Both the position numbers and the translations under genes were made by a program. Shown here in pieces: positions 54,621 to 62,978 of a stretch of DNA of 64,000 nucleotides (its first letter is position 1; each line of letters starts with the position of its first letter). The notes under the pieces were generated by a model. It saw nothing but the letters and a program-made list of their open reading frames with translations. It did no database searches and was not told the origin of the DNA. The stretch is taken from positions 1 to 64,000 of the forward strand of contig CAVTIX010000018.1 of the NCBI GenBank assembly GCA_963734725.1, read 5' to 3'. Source of the DNA: DASXKD01 sp963734725. GTDB lineage: Bacteria; Actinomycetota; Actinomycetes; Streptosporangiales; Streptosporangiaceae.

Positions 54621-54821
54621 GCACCTATCGTCCCAGATAGGCGCGTTTCAGGTCTTCACGCTTCCCTTCATGTGGTACGCCCTCCCAGGCATCGAAGGTG
54701 TTGTTGATCAACCCATCGCGCCGCGGCCGCGGCAAGGGAAGGGTTTTGAGGTTTGCCCGGTGTTTGTGATTCGATCGAAATCTGGGCGTTGACCAGTGCC
54801 TGAGCCGGGAGGATGCTGCCG
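54621..54821. promoter_or_regulatory. Divergent promoter region
   Basis: The region separates the cupin and the aminotransferase genes. A palindrome GTTGATCAAC lies near 54698. GGGAGG at 54807 is the ribosome binding site of the next gene. Confidence 0.45.
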
Positions 54822-56000
54822 ATGACCGAAACGCTCCGTTCCAGTCTCGACATCACCGCGGTGCGGGGGCGCTTCTCGTCCCTGGCGGGCTTCACGTTCC
54901 TGGACGCCCCGGGCGGCACCCAGGTTCCCGACGAGGTCGGCGAGGCGATCGCCCGGGCGCTGCGCGAAGCCAGCGCGAACCTGGGCGCGGGGTACGCGAC
55001 AAGCCGGCGGGTGGGCGCGATCCTGGAGGAGGCCGAGGCCAATGCGGCGCGCTTCCTGGGCTGTGCGCCCCATGAGGTGATCTTCGGGGCCAATATGACC
55101 TCGCTGAACTTCACGCTGTCCCGGACCGCAGGCCGCGGGTTCCGGCCCGGCGATGAGATCCTCGTCTCCTCCCTGGACCACGACGGCGGGGTCGCCCCGT
55201 GGCTGGAGCTGGCCCACGACACTGGCCTGGTGGTCCGGCACGTCGAGCTGAACCATGACACGACGCTCGACTTCGGAGACCTCCAGCGCAAGCTCGGCCC
55301 GCGCACCAAGGTGGTCGCGTTCGCGTGGGCTTCCAACGCGATCGGCACGGTCGTGGACGCCCGCCGGGTCTGCCAGCTCGCGCACGAGGCCGGCGCGCTC
55401 GCCTGGGTCAACGCGGTCCACTACGCGGCGCACGAGCCGATCGACGTCCGTGCCATCGGCGCCGACGTGCTGCTCTGCTCGCCGTACAAGTTCTGCGGCC
55501 CGCACCTGGGCCTGGCCTTCGGGCGGGCCGAGGTGATCGAAGGCTGGCGCCCGTATAAGGCCCGTCCGGCGCCCACCACCCCGCTGGGCCGCAGGTTCGA
55601 GACCGGCACGCAGCCCTACGAGCTGCTCGCCGGGTTCAACGCGACGATCGACTACCTGGACGCCATCGGCGGCTTCCCGGCGATCGTCCCCTACGAGCGC
55701 GCGCTGGGCCAGCGCTTCCTCGACGGCATCTCCGCCGCGGTCACCGTGTACGGACTGCCAGGCATGGCGGGCCGGGTGCCGACGTTTCTGGTCAACGTGG
55801 ACGGCGTGCCCGCCGAGGACGTGGCCGCGCGCCTCGCCGAGGACCAGATCGGGGTCTGGGCGCACGACTCCTGGTACTCGCTCGACCTGTACCGGCGCCT
55901 GGGCTACTCCGACAAGTCAGTGCGGATCGGCTTCATCCACTACAACACGGTCAACGAGGTGGATCGCCTCATCGAAGCCCTGCACGCTCTCCGTCGCTAG
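54822..56000 (+). CDS. Class V aminotransferase / cysteine desulfurase-like enzyme
   Basis: The 392-residue PLP enzyme matches the cysteine desulfurase-like SAM-independent group: FLDAPGGTQVPDEVGEAIAR, LGAGYATSRRVGAILEEAEA, FGANMTSLNFTLSRTAGRGF, the PLP Lys in LLCSPYKFCGPHLGLAFG. The usual Asp stacking on PLP seems replaced in AWVNAVHYAAHEPIDV, where most relatives have VDAVHYAPH. No catalytic Cys loop of IscS type is evident, so it may be a lyase or isopenicillin-epimerase-like enzyme. GGGAGG precedes ATG 54822; ATG 54813 is the alternative. It faces the dehydratase/cyclodeaminase pair. Confidence 0.87.
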   Translation: MTETLRSSLDITAVRGRFSSLAGFTFLDAPGGTQVPDEVGEAIARALREASANLGAGYATSRRVGAILEEAEANAARFLGCAPHEVIFGANMTSLNFTLSRTAGRGFRPGDEILVSSLDHDGGVAPWLELAHDTGLVVRHVELNHDTTLDFGDLQRKLGPRTKVVAFAWASNAIGTVVDARRVCQLAHEAGALAWVNAVHYAAHEPIDVRAIGADVLLCSPYKFCGPHLGLAFGRAEVIEGWRPYKARPAPTTPLGRRFETGTQPYELLAGFNATIDYLDAIGGFPAIVPYERALGQRFLDGISAAVTVYGLPGMAGRVPTFLVNVDGVPAEDVAARLAEDQIGVWAHDSWYSLDLYRRLGYSDKSVRIGFIHYNTVNEVDRLIEALHALRR

Positions 56001-56296
56001 CGTCGCCGCGATGATGCTTTGGTTAGCTGGAGCCGATCGCAGCCACGGCGCCCACGGCTGACCTGGGATACGGGGGGCTGGTTCGGGACGAGAGTGGCTT
56101 CAGGCAGTCCGTCGCGCCGCCCGAACGTAGCTGAGAATCGGCGAACACCCTGATCTTCTCGGTCAGTTCCGGATGGTTGCCTGCCAGTGGGCTGTTGCTC
56201 AGCACCGAATGAACCCTCCGGACGGACTTGACCACGAGATTGATCCGCTGCGGCGCGGCAAGCTCGAACGGGGAACCATCGGAATGAACGGCCTGG
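56001..56296. other. Intergenic between convergent genes
   Basis: A minus-strand frame at 56023-56235 has no recognised motif. No strong hairpin is apparent. Confidence 0.3.
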
Positions 56297-57244
56297 CTAC
56301 TCCGTGGCGCCGTTCAGGATGCCGGCCAGTTTGCTCAGGTTGATGTTGCCGCCGGAGACCACGCAGACGACTTTCCCCGTGCCCGCCCGGCCGGCCAGCG
56401 CGGCGGCCAGGGCGAGCGCGCCCGCGCCCTCGGCGATCACCCGGGCGCGCTCCGCGAGCAGGCGCACGGCCGCGGCGACGTCGGCGACGGGAATCGCCAG
56501 CGCCTCGTCCACGAGCGGCGTGACCAGCGGCCACATGCTGTCGAGCACGCGCCTGCTGCCCGCGCCGTCCACGAAAGAGGCGCGGTAGTCCACGTCCGCC
56601 GGCCGCGCGGCGGCGAGCGCGGCGGCCAGCGCGGCGCCGGTCTCCGGCTCGGCGGTGAGGATCCTCGTCGCGGGCCGCATTGCCTTGATCGCGCTGGCGA
56701 TGCCGACGGTCAGCCCCCCGCCGCCGTACGGGATCACCACCGCGTCCGGGTCGGGCAGGTCGTCGAGAATCTCCAGGCCGATCGTCCCGTTCCCGGCCAT
56801 CACCCCGGGGTCTTGCACCGGGTGCACGAACAGCCCCTCGGTCCCGTCGAGGTGGCTGGTGACGATCACGTTCCACCAGTCGTCGTACGGGAGCTTCAGC
56901 ACCCGGCCGCCCAGCCGGGCGATCGCCGCCAGCTTCGCCTCCGGCGCGTGGTCCGGCACGGCGATCGTGGCGGGCACGCCGAGCGCGCGCGCCGCCCAGG
57001 CAACCCCCTGGGCCATGTTCCCCGCGCTGGCGGTGACCAGGCCCTTGGCCCGGTCGCCGGGCGGCGCGAGCAGCACGGCGTTGGTCGCGCCGCGGATCTT
57101 GAACGAGCTGATCGGCTGGAGGTTCTCCAGCTTGAGGTAGATCTCGGCGGGCGCGTCTTCGATGCGCAGCCGCACCAGCGGGGTCCGGATCGCCGTGCCC
57201 GCGATCCGCTCGCGGGCCGCCTCGATTTCGCCGAGCCCGATCAC
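56297..57244 (-). CDS. Threonine/serine dehydratase (EutB-like)
   Basis: The 315-residue PLP enzyme is of the IlvA/serine racemase group, fold type II: PLVRLRIEDAPAEIYLKLEN, the PLP lysine in SSFKIRGATNAVL, VTASAGNMAQGVAWAARALG, the phosphate cup in PYGGGGLTVGIASAIKAM and CVVSGGNINLSKLAGIL at the end. There is no ACT regulatory domain. Coupling by four overlapping bases to an ornithine cyclodeaminase gene recalls the eutB-eutC pair used in hydroxyectoine breakdown, but other ectoine genes are not seen. Confidence 0.88.
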   Translation of the reverse strand: MIGLGEIEAARERIAGTAIRTPLVRLRIEDAPAEIYLKLENLQPISSFKIRGATNAVLLAPPGDRAKGLVTASAGNMAQGVAWAARALGVPATIAVPDHAPEAKLAAIARLGGRVLKLPYDDWWNVIVTSHLDGTEGLFVHPVQDPGVMAGNGTIGLEILDDLPDPDAVVIPYGGGGLTVGIASAIKAMRPATRILTAEPETGAALAAALAAARPADVDYRASFVDGAGSRRVLDSMWPLVTPLVDEALAIPVADVAAAVRLLAERARVIAEGAGALALAAALAGRAGTGKVVCVVSGGNINLSKLAGILNGATE

Positions 57245-58236
57245 AGCTCGACCTCGGCGCCGAGGCCCTGCGCCCGGGCTGCGGCGACCGCGGTCTCGGC
57301 CGCCGCCAGGTCTTCCACGGCGATGCCCAGCGAGCGGAACAGCGTCAGCTCGCCGTCGTCCCGGCGGCCCGCAGCGGTCCCGGCCAGCACCTCGCCCAGT
57401 TCGGCCCGGATGTGTTCCTCACCGCTGATCAGCCCCTCGGTGACCGCAAGCTGGAACTCACCGGCCTCGGCCAGCACCGATTCGCGGCTGTCGCAGAACA
57501 GGGCGCTCGCGGCCACGGTGGCGGTGTCGATCTCCTGCGCCCGCGGGGTGCTGGCCCCGACCGCGTTGACGTGGGCCCCGGGCTTGAGCCAGGCACGCTG
57601 GAGCACCGGCTCGCGCGCGTTGGTCGCGGCCACCACGACGTCGGCGCCGCGGACCGCGTCCTCGGCGCTCGCCGCCGCGCTCAGCTCGGTCCCGGCCAGG
57701 CCGGACCCGTTGATCAGCGCCTCCACGTGGGAACGGGTGGGGGCGTAGACCCGGACGTGCCCGAAGTCACGCACACCCGCGAGCGCGCGCAGATGAGCCT
57801 GCCCCTGCACGCCGGCCCCGAGGACCGCCAGCGTGCGCGCGTCGGCGCGGGCCAGCACGCCGGTCGCGACCGCGGTCACCGCGGCGGTGCGGATGGCGGT
57901 GATCGCGGAGGCGTCCAGGATCGCGGTGGGCACCCCGGTCTCGCCGTCGAACAGGGTGACGGTGCCCTGGTGCACGTCGAGCCCCCGCGCTGGATTGTCC
58001 GGGATCACGCAAATCGCCTTGAGCGCGAATGCTGCGCCTTGGTCCGGCTGCCCGCCGCGCCAGCTTGGCATCAGCCCCATGAAGCCGGCGGCTCCGGGCG
58101 CCGCCATGATGGAGCGGAGCGGCATGTGCGTTTCGCCCCGGGCCCGCGCCGCCAGCACGGCGGCCATCGACTCGGCGCAGGCCTGCGGCGGGAGCGCGGC
58201 CACCACGTCGCGGTGACTGAGAACGAGTACGCGCAT
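57241..58236 (-). CDS. Ornithine cyclodeaminase/mu-crystallin family protein
   Basis: The 331-residue NAD(P)-binding enzyme has LVLSHRDVVAALPPQACAES, ALKAICVIPDNPARGLDVHQ, GVPTAILDASAITAIRTAAV, the Rossmann motif TLAVLGAGVQGQAHLRALAG and GADVVVAATNAREPVL. Members deaminate ornithine or reduce or oxidise cyclic imines and amino acids. It is the first gene of the pair with 56297-57244. Confidence 0.9.
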   Translation of the reverse strand: MRVLVLSHRDVVAALPPQACAESMAAVLAARARGETHMPLRSIMAAPGAAGFMGLMPSWRGGQPDQGAAFALKAICVIPDNPARGLDVHQGTVTLFDGETGVPTAILDASAITAIRTAAVTAVATGVLARADARTLAVLGAGVQGQAHLRALAGVRDFGHVRVYAPTRSHVEALINGSGLAGTELSAAASAEDAVRGADVVVAATNAREPVLQRAWLKPGAHVNAVGASTPRAQEIDTATVAASALFCDSRESVLAEAGEFQLAVTEGLISGEEHIRAELGEVLAGTAAGRRDDGELTLFRSLGIAVEDLAAAETAVAAARAQGLGAEVEL

Positions 58237-58418
58237 AAGGGCATGTCCCCTAGGTCATCCAGCCTGCTGCGCGGCTGCCGTGAAGAGGGACGGGGAGCCG
58301 GGCGGCGCCTCGCGGCGTTGCCGTCGTCGCCCATGGCTCCGCTATGGGCTCCTCCTCCGCCTGCCGATCCATCCCGCCGGACAGCCGCTCGCGACGGCAT
58401 GGATCTACGGGACACACC

Positions 58419-59369
58419 CTAAGCGACCGCCCTTTCGATGTCGGCCAGATCCCCGGTGCTGAGGGGATGCTGAAGTGCTTCACGGACCGGCGCCAGGTGT
58501 TCCGGCAGGCCGGGGCCGATCACGATCTGGGTCACCCGGTCGTCGGCGAGCAGCCAGGCCAGCGCGAGGCCGGCCAGCGAGATGCCGTGGCCGGCGGCGA
58601 TGGCGCGGAGCGCGTCCAGGGTGTCGAAGGTGCGGCCGGTGACCAGCTTTCGGTACGGCTCGGGCCGCTGGGTCATCCGTGACCCGGCCGGGAACCGCTC
58701 GCCGCGGCGGTACTTGCCGGTGAGCCAGCCGCCTGCCAGCGGGCCGAACGCCAGGTAGGCGACCCCCTTGGCGGCGCACAGGTCCAGCAGCCCGGCGGAA
58801 TCCTCCCGGGCCAGCAGCGAGTAGCTGTTCTGGATCGCCTGCGGCGTGCCCGCGGCCAGCGCGGCCGTGAGCTGGGCGGCGTCGAAGTTGCTGACCCCGT
58901 AGGCGCCCACGCTGCCTTCGGCCTGGGCGCGCGCGAAGGCGCCGAAGGTATCAGCCAGCGGCACGTCCGGGTCGAAGTCGTGGGCCAGGTACAGCTCGAC
59001 CCGGTCAACGCCCAGCCGGTCGAGGCTCGCGCGCAACTGGCGGGCGACCCGCTCGGGGGCCAGGCCGCGATCGGCCCCCGGCCGCACCGGGTTGTAAGTC
59101 TTGGTGGTGAGCTGGGGGCGGATCCCGCGGGTGGCGATCCAGCGGCCGATCGCCGCCTCGCTCCGCCCGCCGCCGTAGGCGTCCGCGGTGTCGAAATGGG
59201 TGATGCCGGACTCCCAGGCGGCATCCATCATCGCCAGCGCCTGGTCCGTGCTCAGGCCCTGGCCGAAGAACTCGGGCGCGGAGCCAACTCCGCCGAAGTT
59301 TCCGCAGCCCAGCGCGATCCGGGGGAGCGGGCGGCCGGGTGGCCGCGCGATCTCAGGCGTCTCGCTCAT
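58419..59369 (-). CDS. Aldo/keto reductase
   Basis: The 316-residue NADPH-dependent oxidoreductase has the AKR tetrad: Asp and Tyr in THFDTADAYGGGRSEAAIG, Lys in LTTKTYNP and His in LYLAHDFDPD. SYSLLAREDSAGLLDLCAAK and FGPLAGGWLTGKYRRGERFP follow, with the cofactor-binding end VIGPGLPEHL. The frame is open far upstream as a shadow of the divergent gene; ATG 59369 is the natural start. It is divergent from the ferritin/CDGSH fusion gene across 183 bases. Confidence 0.92.
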   Translation of the reverse strand: MSETPEIARPPGRPLPRIALGCGNFGGVGSAPEFFGQGLSTDQALAMMDAAWESGITHFDTADAYGGGRSEAAIGRWIATRGIRPQLTTKTYNPVRPGADRGLAPERVARQLRASLDRLGVDRVELYLAHDFDPDVPLADTFGAFARAQAEGSVGAYGVSNFDAAQLTAALAAGTPQAIQNSYSLLAREDSAGLLDLCAAKGVAYLAFGPLAGGWLTGKYRRGERFPAGSRMTQRPEPYRKLVTGRTFDTLDALRAIAAGHGISLAGLALAWLLADDRVTQIVIGPGLPEHLAPVREALQHPLSTGDLADIERAVA

Positions 59370-59471
59370 CGGCCGGGACCGCCGCAGATGATCATCCGGG
59401 ACATTCAACCAAACACAAGAATTGCCCGGGCAACTGCCGGTCGGTCTGGCAGGAGTCCAGGCTAGCACTGT

Positions 59472-59486
59472 AATGATGTAATCATT
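59472..59486. promoter_or_regulatory. AT-rich palindrome in the divergent promoter region
   Basis: The perfect arms AATGAT and ATCATT around GTA lie between the aldo/keto reductase and the fusion gene. The base composition stands out from the flanks. It resembles operators of GntR- or PadR-type repressors, none of which is encoded next to it. Confidence 0.55.
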
Positions 59487-59552
59487 TGATCGAGCGCGCC
59501 CGCCGACGGAGAGTTGACGGGAACGGTGAACAGCCGGAGGGACGGAGAGGCT

Positions 59553-62500
59553 GTGCGGGACGACACGGACACGGCCGACGGCACGTCGGCCGCGAGCAGG
59601 CTGGCTCAGGTCATCGCCACCAGGAGCGGCAAGGCGGCGCCGGAGGCGGAGTTCGTGATCGAGCATCGCGAGGCGCTGATCTACGCGCTGTGCCAGGCGG
59701 CGGAGCTGGAGCACGGCATCATGTGCCAGTACCTGTTCGCGGCGTTCTCCCTGAAGCAATCCACGGCCGAGGGGCTGACCGACGCCGAGCTCGCCGCGGC
59801 GTTGCGCTGGCGCAAGCAGATCTCCCATGTGGCCGCGCAGGAGATGCTGCACCTGGCGCTGGTGCACAACCTGCTGTCGGCAATCGGCGCGGCGCCGCAC
59901 CTGGCCCGGCCGAACCTGCCGGTGCCCGCCAACCATTACCCCGCGGGCGTGCAGCTTGCCCTGCTGCCGTTCGGCGAGCAGGCGCTGCGGCACTTCATGT
60001 TCCTGGAACGCCCGGAAGGGATGGACCTGGCCGACGCCGAGGGCCTGGCGGCGATCGGCCAGGCGGCGCCGGTGATCAGCGAGCGGGACATCGTCCCGCA
60101 GGGCCAGGACTTCGCCACCGTCGGGCACCTCTACCGGTCCATCGAAGCGGGCTTCGACCACCTGGCCGCGACGCACGGGGAGGACTGGCTGTTCGTCGGG
60201 CCGCCGAGGGCGCAGGCCACGGCCGGGAATTTCCGCTGGCCGGAGCTGGTCTGCGTGACCGACCTGGCCAGCGCGTGCCGCGCCATCGAGGAGATCCTCG
60301 AACAGGGCGAGGGCCCGCGCGGGGAGTGGCGGGACGCGCACTTCGGCCAGTTCGTGAACATCCTCGACGAGTACCAGCAACTGTCCGCGGCGAACCCGGG
60401 TTTCAACCCGGTGCGGCCGGTGCTGGCGGCCAACGTGCGCCGGCACGAGCGCGACGCGAGCCATCCGGTCATCTCCGATCCGCTGACCGCGCGGGTGACC
60501 GACCTGTTCAACGTGGCGTACGAGATCCTGCTGCAGATCTTCGAGCGGTTCTTCGCCCATACCGAGGAGTCCGACGGCCAGCTGCAGGTGCTGGCCGACG
60601 CGACGATCGCGCTGATGGTCCGGGTCATCAAACCGCTCGGTGACCTGATCACCACGCTCCCGGTGGGACCGGGCCATCCCGGCCTGACCGCCGGTCCCAG
60701 CTTCGAGCTGTTCTACGAGAACGACTACCTGATGCCGCACCGGGAGGCCGCCTGGGCGCTGCTCGCCGAACGGCTGGACCAGGCGGCATGGCTGTGCGAG
60801 GCGATCGGCTCCGGGCGCGGCGCGGATATCGCCGGCTCCCTGGACCCCGTGCTCGCGACGATGCGCGAGATAGCGCGGACCCTCGCCGCGCACCTGCCGG
60901 CCGACAGCGCGCATGCGGCGCTGGCCGTCACGCCGGTCCCGCTGAGCAAGGAAGAACTCGGCGCGCTGCTGGCCCGGGCCGCCGGGCTGGCGGGCAAGGC
61001 GGGGCATCGCCCGGCTACCGATCCGGGTCGCGGCCTGCGCGAACTGTTCGACGCGGCGTACTCGATCGTGACGACGGCCGGGCCGGCCAGGGCTGCGACG
61101 CCGCGCACCAGGCGCAGATCGTGCCCCGGCTGACCGACAGCGTGCTCCGGCCGCTCGCCGGCGCGCTGGCCGGGATCGCGTGCGGCGCCGACGCGCCGCC
61201 CGGGCACGCGCCCGTTGCCGCGCCGCCCCAGCCGGGTGTGGCCGCCGCCGACCGGGTCTGGGAGCTGACCAGGACGGCCACCGAGCTGCGGGCCCAGCTG
61301 GGCAAGGCCGGTGACTGCCCGCCGGAACTGGCCGAGGCCACCGCCGCGCTGCAGGATCTCGCCGGCCGGCTCGTGCCACCTGGCCAGGCGGAGTCGCGCC
61401 GCGCCGAACTCTGGCAGCTCCAGGCCGGGCTCCCGGCCATGATCCAGGCGGCGCACGACGGGCCGCACCTGGTGACCAACGTGCCGCGGCTGACCGACCA
61501 CCTAGGCGCCGAGAGCCGTCCGGCGCCGCAACTGGCGCTGTGCCGCTGCGGCCAGTCGGCGATCAAGCCCTGGTGCGACGGCAGCCACGCGCGGACCGGC
61601 TTCAGCGACGTCAAGGATCCCAACCGGGTCCCTGACCGGCGCGACAGCTATCCGGGCCACGAGCTGACGATCTTCGACAACCGTGGCATCTGCCAGCATT
61701 CGGGGCTGTGCAGCGACCGCCTGGCCACGGTGTTCCGCGCCAGCGCCGAGCCGTTCGTGGCCCCCAGTGGCGGCCGGATGGACGAGATCATCCGTGCCGT
61801 GCGGGACTGCCCGTCGGGCGCGCTGAGCTACGCGATCGGCGGCAGCGAGCAGCGCGAGCAGGTGGACTGGGGGAACGCCAGGCCGCCAGGCATCGAGGTG
61901 ACCAAGGACGGCCCGTACCGCATCACCGGTGGCATCCGGCTGGCTGGCCCGGATGGTGCGCCACCTGGCCGCGCCGAGGGCGCGTCGCGGGAGCATTACG
62001 CCCTGTGCCGGTGCGGGCAGTCGCAGAACAAGCCCTACTGCAGCGGCATGCACTGGTACGTGAGCTTCCGTGACCCGGCGCCGAGGGACAGCATCGAGCC
62101 GACACCGTACGAGTGGGCAGGCGGGCTGACCGCGCTCACCAGGATGAGCAGGCTGTTCTACGAGAAGCACGCGCCCGATGACCCGCTGCTCGCGCCGCTG
62201 CTGGCAGGCATCGGCCCGGGCCAGGCGCAGCGGCTGGCCACGTGGCTGGCCGAGGCGCTCGGCGGGCCCGCCGGAACCGGCGCCGACGTCCGGCAGGTGA
62301 CCATCGGCGCGGCCCCGGTCGGGTTCGGGGCGCCGCAGCGGGCCCGGTGGGTCGCGCTGATGTGCACCGCCGCCGACGAGGCGGCGCTGCCGGCCGACCC
62401 GGAGTTCCGTTCGGTGCTGTCGTCTTGCCTGGAGTGGGCGTCGCGGACCGCGCTGGCGCTGACAGAGGCGGGCGCTGGCCCGCAGCAGGCGCCGGCGCCA

Positions 62501-62809
62501 CGCTGGGACTGGGGCCCGGGCGGGCCGCCCGCACCGGGGGCCGAGGAGGAGCAGAGCGACGGCGAGGTCACGTTGCCCGGCCCGGACGAGCCGGTGAGCT
62601 TCGCGGCACACATCAAGCCGCTGTTCCGGCAGCGCGACCGGCAATCCATGAGCTTCGCCTTCGACCTGTGGTCCTTCGACGATGTCAGCGCGCGCGCCGC
62701 GGAGATACTGAGCCGGCTCCGGGACGGCTCGATGCCCTGCGACGGCGCCTGGCCCGGGGCGAAGATCGAGCTCTTCCAGCGGTGGGCCAGCGCCGGCCTG
62801 CAGCCCTGA
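59553..62809 (+). CDS. Ferritin-like / CDGSH / Fer4 / CDGSH / globin-like fusion protein (one frameshift)
   Basis: About 1,085 residues are encoded if one missing base near 61090 is restored. The order is as follows. A ferritin-like domain of the VioB type (residues about 30-260) has helices AAELEHGIMCQYLFAAFSLK and AAQEMLHLALVHNLLSAIG that supply Glu/His metal ligands. A long helical middle follows. A CDGSH iron-sulfur motif comes next (LCRCGQSAIKPWCDGSHART). A divergent Fer4-type segment (DNRGICQHSGLCSDRLATVF, AVRDCPSGALSYAI) is followed by a second CDGSH-like motif, LCRCGQSQNKPYCSGMHWYV. A globin-like part (LTRMSRLFYEKHAPDDPLLA, QRARWVALMCTAADEA) lacks an obvious proximal His. A C-terminal unit ends with SMSFAFDLWSFDDV and DGSMPCDGAWPGAKIELFQR. 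Unrepaired, the first part ends at 61133. GTG 59553 is preceded by GGAGGGACGGAGAGG; TTG 59514 is an alternative. Confidence 0.85.
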
Positions 62810-62822
62810 GCCCGGGGCGGAC

Positions 62823-62854
62823 TTGACTCCGTACCTTGGTACGGGCGCTAGTTT
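62823..62854 (+). promoter_or_regulatory. MerR-type promoter with operator palindrome
   Basis: TTGACT is followed by the perfect palindrome CCGTACC-TT-GGTACGG and, after a long spacer of 19-20 bases, a weak -10 region (TAGTTT). Overlong spacing with a palindrome between -35 and -10 is the hallmark of MerR/SoxR-controlled promoters. Confidence 0.75.
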
Positions 62855-62861
62855 GCCAGGT

Positions 62862-62905
62862 ATGGCCGGGCTGACGATTGGCAAGTTCGCCGCCGCCGAA
62901 GGGGA
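62862..62905 (+). pseudogene. MerR-family regulator, first 14 residues only
   Basis: The start MAGLTIGKFAAAEG is typical of MerR proteins, which begin with LTIGKFAAAAGV before the helix-turn-helix. After this the sequence changes to ETLLAKG and reaches the terminator of the opposite gene. The rest of the regulator was deleted, leaving its own promoter. Confidence 0.65.
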
Positions 62906-62923
62906 AACTCTGCTAGCGAAGGG

Positions 62924-62957
62924 GACGGGGGGCAGGCCGCCGGGCCTGCCCCCCGTC
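62924..62957. terminator. Hairpin terminator
   Basis: A perfect 15-bp stem (arm GACGGGGGGCAGGCC) around GCCG lies 21 bases after the stop of the minus-strand gene at 62979. It lacks a U-tract. Confidence 0.85.
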
Positions 62958-62978
62958 CGTGCGGCGGTCCTACAGCGG

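Noticed and set aside
54708..55865. Minus-strand frame of 385 codons
   Set aside because: It is antisense to the class V aminotransferase-like gene.
56297..58236. Complete hydroxyectoine degradation operon
   Set aside because: Only EutB- and EutC-like enzymes are seen. The doeA/doeB-type hydrolase, aminotransferase and transporter genes are absent.
59370..61379. Open minus-strand frame continuing the aldo/keto reductase upstream to about 986 codons
   Set aside because: It is antisense to the ferritin/CDGSH fusion gene. Its composition is Arg/Pro-rich without motifs, and the reductase has a natural start at 59369.
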